A stretch of 64,000 nucleotides of DNA. It comes from Dryas octopetala (taxonomy: Eukaryota; Streptophyta; Magnoliopsida; Rosales; Rosaceae). Each line of letters opens with the position of its first letter. Within the stretch, counting starts at the first letter, position 1. Below are positions 21,730 through 33,227 of this stretch, piece after piece. The DNA is taken from contig OY992839.1 of the NCBI GenBank assembly GCA_963921425.1, forward strand, positions 3,164,501-3,228,500, given 5' to 3'. The notes under the pieces were generated by a model. The model saw nothing but the letters and a program-made list of their open reading frames with translations. It was not told the DNA's origin and ran no database searches. The translations under genes and the position numbers were made by a program.

Positions 21730-22966
21730 AATGCAATGCATATATACAATGTAGGAGTTGGTGGTTCGTTTACTTCTAAGACAGAGCTAGGCATGCAATG
21801 TTTTTCGATCCTGTGATTTTCCCTTGCTTTAAGTACTAGTTGGCTAAAAAAAAGTACTTGGGTTGTAGTTGATCTTTTACTTTACCTTAATTGGTCATTG
21901 GTGTCCTGGTGTGTAGTTTCTTTGGCTTTTATTATATAGAATATTGTCGTGTGATTTATCAGCTGCTTTCTTTCTGTGGTATAATTTAATCTACTCATGT
22001 TTTACTCTGATCGGTTTTGATGATCAATAATTGGATTGAAATTAGATTGATCATATCAATCATAATGAATTGGGGGATAACTATGTCATTTCTTTTTAGA
22101 AATTTATAATTAAGACAAACAGTGGATGAGCTTCATTAATTAATTTGATATTGGTAACTTTGTGGGATTTTCCCATTCTTTTTATGAATTGTGAAACTCC
22201 ATTACACAGTGGTTGAATCCAATAAGCTGAGGCGCTGAGCAGTCTCTGTCAGCAGTCGGCGGCAAATGCATTATGTGACCCTAAACATCAATGTTTCGAC
22301 CAAGTGGATGATGAGATCGATTCTCCTTGTACGACATTCCACATCAGATTCCCCATGTCAAACTTGATCCCGCACTTGCCAATTTTTCAATGTTTCGACC
22401 AAGTGGCTTATTTTTTTTAGGAGCGAGTCAATTTATAACCCTAATTACAAGAATAATATATATTTATCAGTTTGAAATTATAAATTTAAAATGAACATAT
22501 ATTGAAATTCACAACTTAACAATATAAGTATAGTAAGTTATCACTTCTCAAACTATATGCCAAAAAAATATTTCTTTCCGTCGCAGACAATAGAATCCAT
22601 ATCCTTAAACTATTCCGTCGTTTCACTAGTAGGCAGTCAATTATTAGGTGGTTGTAACTTGTAAGTTATAATCTTCTTAATTGACTAAAAGAAATTATGA
22701 TATATATTCTTCCATCGCTATTGAGCCGAGAGAATGGGCTGGGACAATGGCAATTAACGAAAAAGCCCATGAGCCCAAAGGCCATGTGTAGACGATATGT
22801 TTACTTTAGAGATTACGAGGCCTTAAAACTTAACCGACCACTTAAATTAAACCCTTTGAAATTTTGATGATGTCAGTCAAATAACATGCCTTTTACTTTT
22901 TCCTCACTTTTTTCCAGTGTAATTTTGATGATGTCAGTCAAATACTCGCCACCCTTCCATCCCCTC
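21730..22966. other. Array spacer, upstream of copy 7
   Basis: No gene is seen. The first part is the family 3' UTR with TTATATAGAATATTGTCGTGT near 21931, the uninterrupted form of the copia target site at 32788. About 22190-22380 is an upstream module (GCAGTCGGCGGCAAATGCAT). About 22430-22920 matches 4200-4790 but has no SINE. Confidence 0.55.
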
Positions 22967-22974
22967 TATAAGTA
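22967..22974 (+). promoter_or_regulatory. TATA-like box of copy 7
   Basis: TATAAGTA lies 49 bases before the ATG, aligned with the TATAAATA of copies 2 and 4. Confidence 0.5.
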
Positions 22975-23022
22975 TACCAATGCTTCCTCTGTTACAACAT
23001 AAGCCACTCGAGTTAATTAGCA

Positions 23023-23361
23023 ATGAAGAAAAATTCAGATGCAAGGAAAGTGTTGAAGGCCAAAACAGATCCAAAGGAGCTGATGATGAAGCTTCACAAC
23101 AAGAGTGACGAGCTGCAGCCACCTTCATATTATTGCTTCAAACCAAAACTAGCTGGGGGTGTAAGTGTAATTCCAGCAAAGAGGAGGTCAGTAAAGAGAA
23201 TGATTTTTGATGACATACTCCAATTTCTAAGGTCTCTACTTTCAGGCCCAGCTACTACTCCAACTTCCACTTCTACCCAAACCCACAAGGCTCCAGCTGA
23301 AACATCAAACATGGCCAAAAAGAACAAAAGCAGCAACCATGTTTACCCAACCCCACCATAG
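23023..23361 (+). CDS. Array small basic protein, copy 7 (intact, subgroup II)
   Basis: The 112-residue protein MKKNSDARKVLKAKTDPKEL leads into NKSDELQPPSYYCFKPKLAGG, VSVIPAKRRSVKRMIFDDIL, FLRSLLSGPATTPTSTST, a Thr/Ala/Lys linker and the end SSNHVYPTPP. It is the intact counterpart of pseudogenes 4866 and 13082. It differs from the Asn-run subgroup by SDELQPP and the LAGGVSV insert before the core. There is no signal peptide. It is followed by a short 3' UTR. Confidence 0.75.
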   Translation: MKKNSDARKVLKAKTDPKELMMKLHNKSDELQPPSYYCFKPKLAGGVSVIPAKRRSVKRMIFDDILQFLRSLLSGPATTPTSTSTQTHKAPAETSNMAKKNKSSNHVYPTPP

Positions 23362-23595
23362 CTAGCACGCATGCATGGGTCTTAGCTAGTTGGTGTGATG
23401 TGTAATTTACTTTTCGTCCTCTGGTCATTTTCGTGTAGTTTCTCTGGTTTTAATTAATATACTGAATGGTGTTACTTTATTTTATAATTCTGCAGTCTAA
23501 TTCGATTTCTTTCCAATGATTCATGTTTTACGCTGATTGGGTTTGATGATGAATTGGGATAAAATTCGATTGATAATTTTCATGATGAATTGAGA

Positions 23596-24130
23596 CAGTG
23601 GCGGAGCCACATAGGGACCAGGGGCGACACAGGCCCCCTCTCATTATTTTTCTATTATTTTTGTTAATATATATGACATATATTTTCTAAATAATTATTT
23701 TTTATATAAAAAATGAAATAGTTTCTTGTGTAACATGTGTAAATACAGATGATCAGTATATATTTTTTTTTAATGGTAAAATTAATCCATCTTGCTCATT
23801 TTATAAAAAAAATCATTATTTTTGTTGGAAATACTTAATGATTAATTAACTTAAGAACAAATTAATTCTCTTGAATTTTTTGTTTGTGAAAATAATTCAA
23901 ATTATGTAAAGATGATTTTTATTGTTATGAATGTCTTGAGAGAAACAATTGTATATTCAAAACAATGAAATTATCATACAACATTCTTAAAATTTGAAGA
24001 CTCATAAAAGAAAAAATACTATGTTTATAACACAAAAATAAATTACTAATCAATACTAAATATTTTGTGTGTTCCAAAAAGTTTATATAGTATGTGCCCC
24101 CCTTGGATGAAGATCTTGACTTCCTCACTG
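23596..24130. mobile_element. hAT-type non-autonomous element, 535 bp
   Basis: It starts CAGTGGCGGAGCC and ends CACTG, so both termini read CAGTG inward. The 8-bp flanks AATTGAGA (23588-23595) and AATCGAGA (24131-24138) differ by one base. The CAGTG terminus plus an 8-bp duplication is the hAT signature. The interior is AT-rich with no transposase; the minus-strand frame at 23925-24170 overruns the element edge and is not called. Confidence 0.75.
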
Positions 24131-24257
24131 AATCGAGAGGTTGACAATTACTATAATTTTTCTTAAACAATTATGTGGACAATTAATAGGTTTGCTCATA
24201 ATGTGGGCTATAATCTAGTGTATCTATATAATATTGTTATATATTGTCAACCTATTA

Positions 24258-24616
24258 CAGCATTTGCAGTGGTGAGGTTCATTTCAATTTTATTGCAATA
24301 AATTGAACTAAGGGTAAAAGAATGACTTAGTGGTATAGTTCATTTCAAATTAAGGATCAATAGTTCATTTTAGAGATAAAAAATAAGAACTCTGAAGTGA
24401 AATTTATTTCAATAAGCTGGCCCACCATATGAAAAAGTATATATCTATAGACTCTCTTATGTCGACACATGGATTGTATTATATTTCTTTGTCTCTCATC
24501 TTAAATTTTTGAACTAAACTATTGAATAACTACTAAAATTAAAATTACAGTTTCAGTTCAATAAATACCAAAACAATTCACAAAACTGAACTATTGAACA
24601 ACTATTGCGGATGCTC
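24258..24616. mobile_element. MITE, Tourist-type (PIF/Harbinger), 359 bp
   Basis: The ends CAGCATTTGCAGTGGTG and, inverted, GAGCATCCGCAATAGTT are flanked by TTA on both sides (24255-24257, 24617-24619). The interior is AT-rich with GTTCATTTCAA and GTTCAATA words. The GAGCATCCGCAAT-type end is common in plant MITEs. Confidence 0.75.
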
Positions 24617-24619
24617 TTA

Positions 24620-25210
24620 AAGTACTTGGGTAAATCCCAAGACCCAGATTTTGCAAACAGATAAAGAGTGAGTGATTAATTTATCAGCGTAATTTCTTGT
24701 CTATGGTCTAAGTTGATGTTTACACTCGTTTGGGCTTCAAGAATTTTGTTGGATTTGATGACTGAGGGCCCGTTTAGGCCAGCCACCTTTGTATACCAAG
24801 AGGTTGGGGTCGTATAATGGCATATAAAAAGCCATTTGCTTATCAAAACTGACAAAAACAATATTATATAGATGCACTAGAAATAAATCCTTAACTTTAC
24901 GACTTAGAGCTTTACAAGTGGGCGAAGTCGGCGGATTATTAATTATAGGTAATTAGATTCATTGCACGAAGTTGATTTGTGATTCTATATTTGTATGTAT
25001 GTATGTGAATAAATGTGTGATTAACAATATACGTCCTTTGGCCAAAAAAAACAATATATACGTCCGAGACAAACTTGGGTGAAAGACAGTCTTCGAAAGC
25101 GCGTTTTTTTTTTTTTTTGGGTCGAAAGCGCGTTAATTATATGTACGTTTGCGTGATTGCGTCAACCCCGACTCCCACCAAACCAATCAAACTTGCATAT
25201 TTCCTAAACT
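24620..25210. other. Spacer, repeated at 40.37 kb
   Basis: No gene is seen. From about 24852 it matches 40371 onward (GATGCACTAGAAATAAATCC, AAGTGGGCGAAGTCG), continuing through the relic gene to 25340. It holds the usual GAAAGCGCG and GCGTCAACCCCGACTC promoter-module words but no core promoter or start. Confidence 0.5.
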
Positions 25211-25318
25211 TCTACTCCTACTTCCACTTCTGCCCAAACCCACAAGGCTGTAGCTAAAACATCAAACATGGCCAATATCAACATCAAAAGCAACCACGTG
25301 TACCCCAGCCCACCATAG
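25211..25318 (+). pseudogene. Array gene relic (tail only)
   Basis: Encodes only the C-terminal region: TPTSTSAQTHKAVAKTSN, then MANINIKSNHVYPSPP and a TAG at 25316-25318. The frame is open and the conserved end is perfect, but the start, YYCFKPKP block and core are deleted. The deletion joins the upstream module directly to the tail. An identical arrangement is at 40691. Confidence 0.75.
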
Positions 25319-27019
25319 CATGCATGCAATGCATACACACTGTACGTGTACTTGTTGGTGGTTTCCTTTAAGACAGACATGCAGATCAATGTTTTCCTGT
25401 GATTTCCCTTTTTTCTCTACTTAGGTCTTAGTTGATGTGTGGTGTTTGATTTACTTTTCCTTTTTTCTTAATTTTGCTGTCTCATTTGATTTCTTGCTGT
25501 CAATGAATCATGTTTTACACTGATTGGGGGTTTGATGATTATTTGGGTTAGAATGAAAATGATGAATCGAGAGGTTGACATGAACCATCATTTTTCCAAA
25601 CAACTTTATAATTAAGCCCAACATTGTACGTGCTTAGTTGTTTGATTGTTAATTAATTAAGGATCAAAACCAGTATTAATAGTCCACAAGAGAAATGAAA
25701 GGAACGAGTTCCTATAAAACTTGGATCAATCCCAAGATCCAGTTTTTGGAAAAGAGACAAAGTCTGCGGTTTAATTTGGTACTTCACTTTCTACACACAG
25801 TTGAAAGTGGTAGAGGGGCAAAACAAGAACAACTACACACAGTTGAAAGTGGTAATTAGTTGCAAAATCAAGAAATTGAAAGCAAAATTATCTTCTTAAG
25901 AAAATTTTCATCATTAATTTCTACATTATGCAAATAGAAGAAATGAAATCAATTAAAGTTCGGATGGCTTTTAGTTTGTATGTGTTAATATCCGAAATTT
26001 TCCATTTTTTTAATTTAAAAAATCAATATGCATCCAACAACCACAAATTTTAAAATTCAATATTCCAGTTTTCAACCATTAGTAAGCAAATTAAAATTTG
26101 AACCGGGTTCAAATTAAGAGTAAAGAAATGAAAGAGTAATAGAGCCAACGTCAACTTAAAGCATAGTCTTTGACCGGTTTAAGAAATTAGTTTGATGCGC
26201 AAAATCTGACCCAATACATTCTCAGTTATTAAAAAAAAACTTAAGGCGAATATTGTGCAGCAACAATATTAAAGTTAACAAAATGTAAATCATCCACGTG
26301 GCCGGTTGAATTGAATAAGTTCAGAAGTCAGCACGTGGCAGCAAATGTATTACGTCACCACTCATCCCTAGATTTGGAATTTAATTTGGAACAAGTTGAT
26401 GATGGAGATCATACCCTTTTCCAACATTCGATTGCACACAACCACAATGTCCATGTTTGTGACATGGAAACTTCTTTCCTGAGATTTACTAATCTATAAT
26501 CTTTCATTCATTGGGTTTGAAAAGTCGGGACAGGTGCAACTTTGAGGATGATCAAGGAAGGCGTGGGGAGACAATCTAGTGATCTACGGACCAACATCTT
26601 ACAAGCATGTACGTCACACTATCTTTTAAATCTAGTTAATGACATCAATTAGTTGGATATAAAGTCCTACTAGCCAAAGGGATAAAGAATTGGCAGGTGG
26701 GGTAGTAGGCCAGCTCGATCTTATATTTGAGTCAAGCACGTCAAAAGATTATACATGGTTAAAAGAATATTAACAAGTAAATATTTTGTATCACCGTTAT
26801 GTCGTGTAATTAATTTACGTTAGTATAATATATATGAACATTATTAATATTTTATCTTAAAAATATAAATTTGTTGAATGATTTATATGATATGACAATG
26901 TTACGATTATACAAATATGTGAATAAATTTGTCATTAACAACATACATAATTGGGTGAAAATAAATCAAAAGAGACAATTACAAACCCAAACCCAAAGCG
27001 AAATTGCAAATTAATTTCT
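25319..27019 (+). other. 3' flank of relic and upstream module of copy 9
   Basis: No gene is seen. About 25780-26040 matches 40840-41090. About 26280-26700 is an upstream module with CATCCACGTGGCCGGTTGAA near 26291, GTGACATGGAAACTTCTTTCC near 26459 and TTTGAAAAGTCGGGAC near 26517. Confidence 0.45.
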
Positions 27020-27287
27020 CAAATATGCGATTGGCCGTTTACTTGTGCCCGTTTTCTTGTGGGTTTGTGCATGTGTCCTCAAATCCGAAAGCGCGTCTAT
27101 TTTGCCTTCAGTGGCAAAAAAAAAGGGTATTTTGCCTTGATGATGACGTAAGGCGCCAAAGCGCCAGAGCAAGCACGAAAGTAAAACACCAAACCAAACC
27201 TTCAATTCCACCTTTTTCTATATATACCCTTATTCGTTATTTAAAGACCCAAAACAGAAACCCACACACTGAGAAAGCCACTGAGAG

Positions 27288-27390
27288 ATGGCAGTGAAGA
27301 AGACAAACTCAGAAGCAGTGAAGGCGTTGAAGTACTCAAACCCAGCTGACAAAACAGAGTACCCAAAGGAGCAGCTAATGAAGAAGCTCC

Positions 27391-27421
<31 letters not shown>

Positions 27422-27662
27422 GACTGGGCTGCTGCACCCACCTGCATATTATTGCCTCAAACCAAAACCTGGGGGTCTGATTCCGGCAAAGAGGAGGTCA
27501 GTAAAAAGAATGATTTTTGATGACATAGTCCGATTTTTTGGGTCTCTGCTTTCAGGCCCCAATACTCCTCCCTCCACTTCTGCTGAAACCCACAAGGCTG
27601 CACCTAAAATATCAAACACCATGAAGATCAGCATCAACCAGGTTTACCCAAGCCGACCATAG
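27288..27662 (+). CDS. Array small basic protein, copy 9 (intact)
   Basis: The 124-residue product is nearly identical to copy 3. MAVKKTNSEAVKALKYSN is followed by ADKTEYPKEQLMKKLH, nine Asn (six in copy 3), PPAYYCLKPKPGG, the core IPAKRRSVKRMIFDDIV with the full KRR, FFGSLLSGPNTPPSTSA, ETHKAAPKISN and the end INQVYPSRP. TATTTAAAGACCC precedes it by about 45 bases. It keeps the canonical core where copy 3 has Gly. Function unknown. Confidence 0.75.
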
Positions 27663-28650
27663 CCTTACCATGCAATGCATACAATGTAGGATCGACTTTG
27701 TGGCTTACTTCTAAGTTCTAAAACAGAGATGCAGATGTCTTCCTCTGCTTTCCCATATTGCTTTCAATAATTGGGTCTTAGTTGGTGTGGTGTTCTACTG
27801 TTTTACTCTTCCTTTTGTCATTGCTGTAGTTCATTTGGCTTTGATATAAAGAATGGTGTGTGATTTATGATCAGCTGCTTTCTTTTCTAATTCTGTGTTT
27901 GAATTTAATTTCTTCTCTAGGATTCATGTTTTACACTGGTTGGTTTGAATTTTGATGATGAATTGGGTTAGAATTAGATATGTGCTTAATTACTTGTTTC
28001 ATGGTTAATCAAGGATCAATACCAACATTCATAGACCACAACAGAAGTGAAATGAACAAGTCATTCTTATAAAACTTGCATCAATCCCAAGATCTAGTTT
28101 TTTGAAAGAGACAAAGTCTGCGATTTTGATACTTAATTCACTTTCTACTATCTTAGCTAGCAATTCATTATGAATCGGGAGGTTGACAATAATTAATTAA
28201 CCATCATTTTGCAAAAGAAATTTATAAGACCAACACTGGTCGAGCTTGATATGGTTTGGTTATGCATCAAATATCAAGTCAACAACTAAAAATGAAAGGA
28301 ACAAGCGCTTTCTACTTGCTAGAGAGAGAACAGAAAGAAGAGGAAGAAGAAGAAGTACAGAGAATTGTTTTTCTTTTTTCACTGTGTGTTTAATTAGGTG
28401 AAGAATATATTAAAAAGAAACTTATATAATTAAGAAGTATATACTGTATATATATATAACAATTTCAAAATGAATAAAGCAGAGAGAGCTGGTCTGCAGA
28501 TAGACCATTGAGTTTCAATCAGTACGAAGATTATGAAATGAAAAAGAACTTCAAATTGAGAATTAGTGAGGCATATATATCTCAAATTAATCAACCGAAA
28601 CAAAGATGCATGTACCCAGAAAAGTTGAAAAGCAAAGTCAAGAAATTGGG
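27663..28650. other. 3' UTR and spacer of copy 9
   Basis: No gene is seen. Parallel to 10561-11570. GGCTTTGATATAAAGAATGG near 27837 marks the family 3' UTR end. Confidence 0.5.
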
Positions 28651-28816
28651 AGTGTAATTCCAGCAAAGAGGCTAGGAGATCAGTAAACACCATAATACTT
28701 CACCAAATTCTCCAATTTCTGTCAGTTGTTTCAGACCCTACTCCTTCAACTTCAGCTAGAGTGTCCGAAACCCACAAGCCTAAAACATCAAACATCAAGA
28801 ACAACCACCATGCACG
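28651..28816 (+). pseudogene. Array gene relic (C-terminal half), duplicate
   Basis: Same relic as 11571-11733. This copy keeps the better GTAATTCCAGCAAAGAGG word (IPAKR) but has extra bases (CTAG) breaking the frame before ATCAGTAAAC. The two relics decayed separately after block B was duplicated. Confidence 0.7.
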
Positions 28817-31800
28817 TTCGTTTTACATTTTTTTTTTCTCCTGTTTGAGTGGGGGCATTAGAGGCCCAAAACACAACAAAAAAACTAACTACAAATAAAT
28901 CTACTTCTAGATGTAGCAACTAATTATATCATTTAGGGAGACTTAGAGTTCAGTCCATTTTATGAGTTTTTCTTAGACTAACACCAGTAGTAATTTAGAA
29001 TTTTTAATTAAATCGAAAAAAGATTTTATTATGAATTAAAAAGATTTTTTTATAAATTAAAATAACTTTATTATGAATTAATTTTTTTTTTTTTTATAAA
29101 TTAAAGAACTTTATTATTAATGAAAAATATTTTTTTATAAATTTTAAAACATCCCAATTCTATTTAAAAACTATTTTTCTAAAAAATCTAAGTCTAATTA
29201 TCTCTATTATATATTCTTTATCATAACTTTGTTTTTGGAAAACATGTAACAACTAATTTAATCATATTTTTGAGTACGCCAGGGTCTTTACTCCTTACTC
29301 CTTACTCCCTTCATAAAGCTTATTATTAAATATACTTATATACATACAAAAATAATATTATATAGATGCATTGAAAAGCCTACCCCTATACCAATAATGT
29401 TATGACTAGCGGCTTCGGCCCCACTGTATCAAAAAAAAAAAAAATAATAATGTTATGACTAGCTTCAGAATCAAAACTTAACGAGTCTGCGGCTTCGTGA
29501 TACGTGTCCAATTATGTTATGGTAGTTCCTCAACATCACATTGACTCCAAATATACAAGTCAATCCCGGAAGAGTATATATTAGAGTAATGTTATTTCTT
29601 CTTTTTACTTAATTAATTGATTGTTGGGTATTGCTAATTAATTAAATTCCAAACTCCTGTGCATGCATTCATTTGTGGTGACTTACACGTGTGACTGTGT
29701 GAGCCAGTTTAGTTTTGGATAGCAAAATTAGTAAATTTCTTTTCTTTTTTATTTTTCAAAATTTGAGAGAGATTCCAACTTAAAAATCTTCTAATAAAGC
29801 ACTAAATTAATAGGTAGTTGATGAAAATCAAGTGTTTAAGTTTATTCTTATATCAAATATATATTGTGAATCCAAAATTAAATAATAATACTAAATTTAA
29901 AATTTTAATCATTAAATCTTCAGTCAAAACAAAGTTAAATCATTAAATGACATGACAGCCTCATCAATTATTACCCAACACATATTCTCTTGGGATATTG
30001 TAAATTTGTGAAATTTCCTTTTGGGGCTTTATTTATGAAATATTTGTGAAATTTCATTACACGTGGTCGAATCAAATAACCTGAGGAGTCAGCAGTCGGC
30101 GGCAAATTGTGGGCTCCATTCACCGGTATCGGAATGAGGACTTTGAGGAGCAGAGAAAAAACGAGTAAATTCTGAAACAAGTTGATGAGATTCCCTTTTG
30201 GTTTTGACAACATTAATCTCATATTCCGATATCCCACATGTCTCCTCCTCGTACGTGTCCGCATAGAGTCGAAACATTCCTACGATTTGCCATATTTATT
30301 TTTATTTAATAAATTGTCGGCATTTCATGGCTTATGGAGTTATGATTTGGTTTTAAAAGTCGGGGCCACCAGGAAGGAAGATGTAAGGAAAAGGCATATA
30401 ATATATTATGATATCTCAGATCAAATTACTGTTGTATTAAAATAAAAACAAAAATGACATGATCAAAACTGTTGGAATTATTCTTTTGGTCAAGCACGTT
30501 AGGAGAACTCGTTCAACTCATATTGGGTTATGTTTGCAGGTTTGGCTGTAGTGTCAACCTCAAATATGGGTATATCATGTAGGCCATTAACATTATGCAA
30601 TTTTTCTCTTTTTCTTTTTTATTGAAAGAATGCTCATTGAAGTAGTCTTATTACTTATTTAATGAACTGAGATTATTATAACCAATTTAATGCAACCGAG
30701 TAGATTTATGAATCTATGTATGTCAATTAATTAACATGTACCTAAAAAAATAGGTTACAAATGTTTGGATGGTATGTATACAAATTGAACGCCTCATAAA
30801 TTAAACCTATATTGTAGGACATATAATTGAGTAAACTCGTCAATGCAATAGTAAAAAGCACGTACATGTGTATGTTACAAAAATCAAATAACTCATGAAA
30901 TCTATATTCTATGAAGAAATAAGTAAACTTGTCGATTTAATGATAAAAAATATATTTGTATGTTACGACATCTGCATAATAGTAAAATTCATTTCTTAAT
31001 TTTGAGGTATGCTGAAATTTCATTACACGTGGTTGAATCTAATAAGCTCATCTATCTAGCAACGGTCAGCCATCGGTATATGTATGTGACTCAGCAACGA
31101 CGGTACAAGTTGAAAAGATTCCCTTTTAACGACATGTATTTATTCATATGATCATATTACTCAAGTCACTTGTCGGCCTGACGATCGATGAACTTTCTCC
31201 TACGTACGATTTTCCAATAAATTGTGGGCATTGCATGCTTATGATTTGGTTTGAAAAGACTTTCGGGGCTACCACATCCACATCACATGCCTCATACGGT
31301 CATTACCGGCAAGTTAGCACTTAAGAAGGAATATGTGGAGAAAGAGTCCAACTACATCTTACTATCTTTTCAATCCAATTAATGATATCAAATTGTTCCA
31401 ATAAATTACAACCACAAAAGAACAAAAACAAACGTAAATTACAATATCAAAAGTTCAAAACTGTTGTAATTAAATTTGGTGGGATCTTATATTTAAATAT
31501 AATGACCAACGGACGTAGCAAGGAATATAGGGGTACAGGAAATAAATTTTTAAATCCATCATAGGGAGTAACCATATATGTTTAGAGGAGATGGTGAAAC
31601 AAGACAAACTGATATATGAAATTATGAATATGTCATCATATAACATGCATTTGCTATAGCATGCAATTTTTTGAAGGCGTCCAGCTTTATGAACTTGATT
31701 TGTGATTCTACGTATGTGAATAAATATGCCATTAAGTGTACACACAAGGTTGGTTTTGCATATTACTATAGACAAATTGGTGAAAAAGAGATAATTACAA

Positions 31801-31941
31801 ACACTGAAAAGGGACTTTGTAAAGAAGGTATTGCTATATTTACTAAATTTTTCATCAAATTACCAAATAATGTGACAATCTTTTATTTATTCAAATCTCA
31901 ACATACTTGAAGACATTATTTAGTTATCAATAATTGTCAAT
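28817..31941 (+). other. Spacer with two stacked upstream modules
   Basis: No gene is supported. 28840-29332 repeats the MITE-like AT-rich stretch of block B. Two upstream modules follow: one at about 29990-30480 (ATTACACGTGGTCGAATC near 30056, GCAGTCGGCGGCAAATTG) and one at about 30980-31570 (ATTACACGTGGTTGAATC near 31021, CTTGTCGGCCTGACGATC, TTTTCAATCCAATTAATGA). Two modules before one gene suggest a lost copy. Frames at 29971-30445 and 31382-31910 are not conserved in the other modules. Confidence 0.45.
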
Positions 31942-32226
31942 GTGTATATAGACACATCATTTCATAATAGTTTCCTAAAAATAATACAATCGGCATCTTT
32001 CATGCCAAAAACGCGTTATAGGAGTTTGCATGACATCACACCCCAAATCTTTACGGGCCGGGAGGAATACTGGAATAGGATATGCCCAATTTTCCCACTT
32101 TATCTCTGTCCTTGGTTGTTTATTAAAGGATCAGAAAAACTCATACAAACACTGAAATACACATACTGTGAAATCAGAGTAGAGATATCAAAGAAGAAAA
32201 ACTCAGAAGCAAAAAAGAAGGCCTTG

Positions 32227-32595
32227 ATGAAGCACTTGAAAGTCCGAGATAGGGAACACGTCTGGGTTGCCAAAACAAAGCCAAAGGAGCTGATGATGAT
32301 CATGAAGTCGAACCCATCTCGAAAAAATAAGAGTGATGAGCAGGTAGATGCTGCATATTATTGCTTCAAACCAAAACCTGGGGGTGTAAGTATAATTCCA
32401 GCAAAGAGGAGGTCAATAAAGAGAAAGATTTACAATGACATAGTCCAATTTCTAAGGTCTCTACTTTCAGGCCCTACTGCTACTACTCCTCCTAATTCCA
32501 CTTCTGCCCAAACCCAAAAGGTTGCTGCTGCTAAAACATCAAACAAGGCCAAGAAGAATATCATTAGCAACCATGTCTACCCAACCCCACCGTAG
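32227..32595 (+). CDS. Array small basic protein, copy 10 (ancestral start lost)
   Basis: The reading frame is open from 31942, but its first 80 codons overlap what is promoter sequence at 51200-51345, so that start is unlikely. The family ATG context is mutated: AGATATCAAAGAAGAAAAACTCAG stands where GAGATGGCAATGAAGAAG is expected. The first plausible start is therefore the ATG at 32227, giving 122 residues: MKHLKVRDREHVWVAKTKPK, then NKSDEQVDAAYYCFKPKPGG, VSIIPAKRRSIKRKIYNDIV, FLRSLLSGPTATTPPNSTSA, a Lys-rich linker and the end SNHVYPTPP. A copia element sits about 200 bases downstream in its 3' flank, which may affect the transcript end. Confidence 0.6.
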   Translation: MKHLKVRDREHVWVAKTKPKELMMIMKSNPSRKNKSDEQVDAAYYCFKPKPGGVSIIPAKRRSIKRKIYNDIVQFLRSLLSGPTATTPPNSTSAQTQKVAAAKTSNKAKKNIISNHVYPTPP

Positions 32596-32792
32596 AATTA
32601 ATGCAATGCATACAATGTAGGAGTTGGAGGTTCGTTTATTTCTAAGACATGCAGAGGCATGTAATGTTTTTCGATCCTGTGATTTTCCCTTGCTTTATGT
32701 ACTTGGGTTGTCGTAGTTGATCTTTTACTTTTCCTTAATTGGTCATTGGTGTCCTGGTGTGTAGTTTCTCTAGCTTTATTATATAGAATATT
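32596..32792 (+). other. 3' flank of copy 10 up to the copia target
   Basis: Family 3' UTR; the sequence up to TATATAGAATATT resumes at 37728 after the copia element, as shown by the uninterrupted match at 21931-21970. Confidence 0.6.
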
Positions 32793-33129
32793 TGTTGGAA
32801 TTAAGCATTCTAATTGAATTCCAGTTATTCAAGTAGCTGATTAATGCAAGTCTTAGTTAGTTAATTAGTTACGATTTTGGTTGTATTAATTTGCTGACAG
32901 ATGGCACTGTCTTATAGGACAGTTGCATGATTTGGTGCTGAGGTGATCACAGTCACTCCACCTATTTGCTTTGTAACCGTTATTCTTGTCCTACATGAAT
33001 ATACTCTAATACAATGGATTTGTGTGTGGCTGGCTGATGTAGAGCATCACGCACATTTTGTGATTTCATCTCTTTCTCTCCTCACTCTCATTTTCTATTC
33101 TCTGTTCACCATTGCATCATTGTTCAACA
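32793..33129 (+). repeat. 5' LTR of copia element
   Basis: 337 bp, TGTTGGAATTAAGCATTC ... TTGTTCAACA. It matches the 3' LTR with no difference that I can find. Promoter and polyadenylation signals are expected here from the element's biology. Confidence 0.95.
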
Positions 33130-33146
33130 TGGTATCAGAGCCATGG
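33130..33146 (+). other. Primer-binding site (initiator-Met tRNA)
   Basis: TGGTATCAGAGCCATGG directly abuts the 5' LTR. This is the standard plant copia primer site. Confidence 0.9.
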
Positions 33147-33227
33147 TCTTGATTCATTGAGCTGGGGCGTTGGTTCTGTGAAGAGTGAGTGAGAAATCCA
33201 ACGTGAAAATCTCAACATTCAGCTGCT

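Larger units (their letters stand above)
27020..29332. repeat. Segmental duplication block B, copy 2
   Basis: Partner of 9848-12243, with few differences. Those seen include a longer Asn-codon run in the gene and small indels in homopolymers. The shared sequence ends at TTATTAAATATA (29321-29332). Confidence 0.85.

Noticed and set aside
29971..30445. Overlapping frames of 62-97 residues on both strands
   Set aside because: They fall in an upstream promoter module that recurs elsewhere without the frames.
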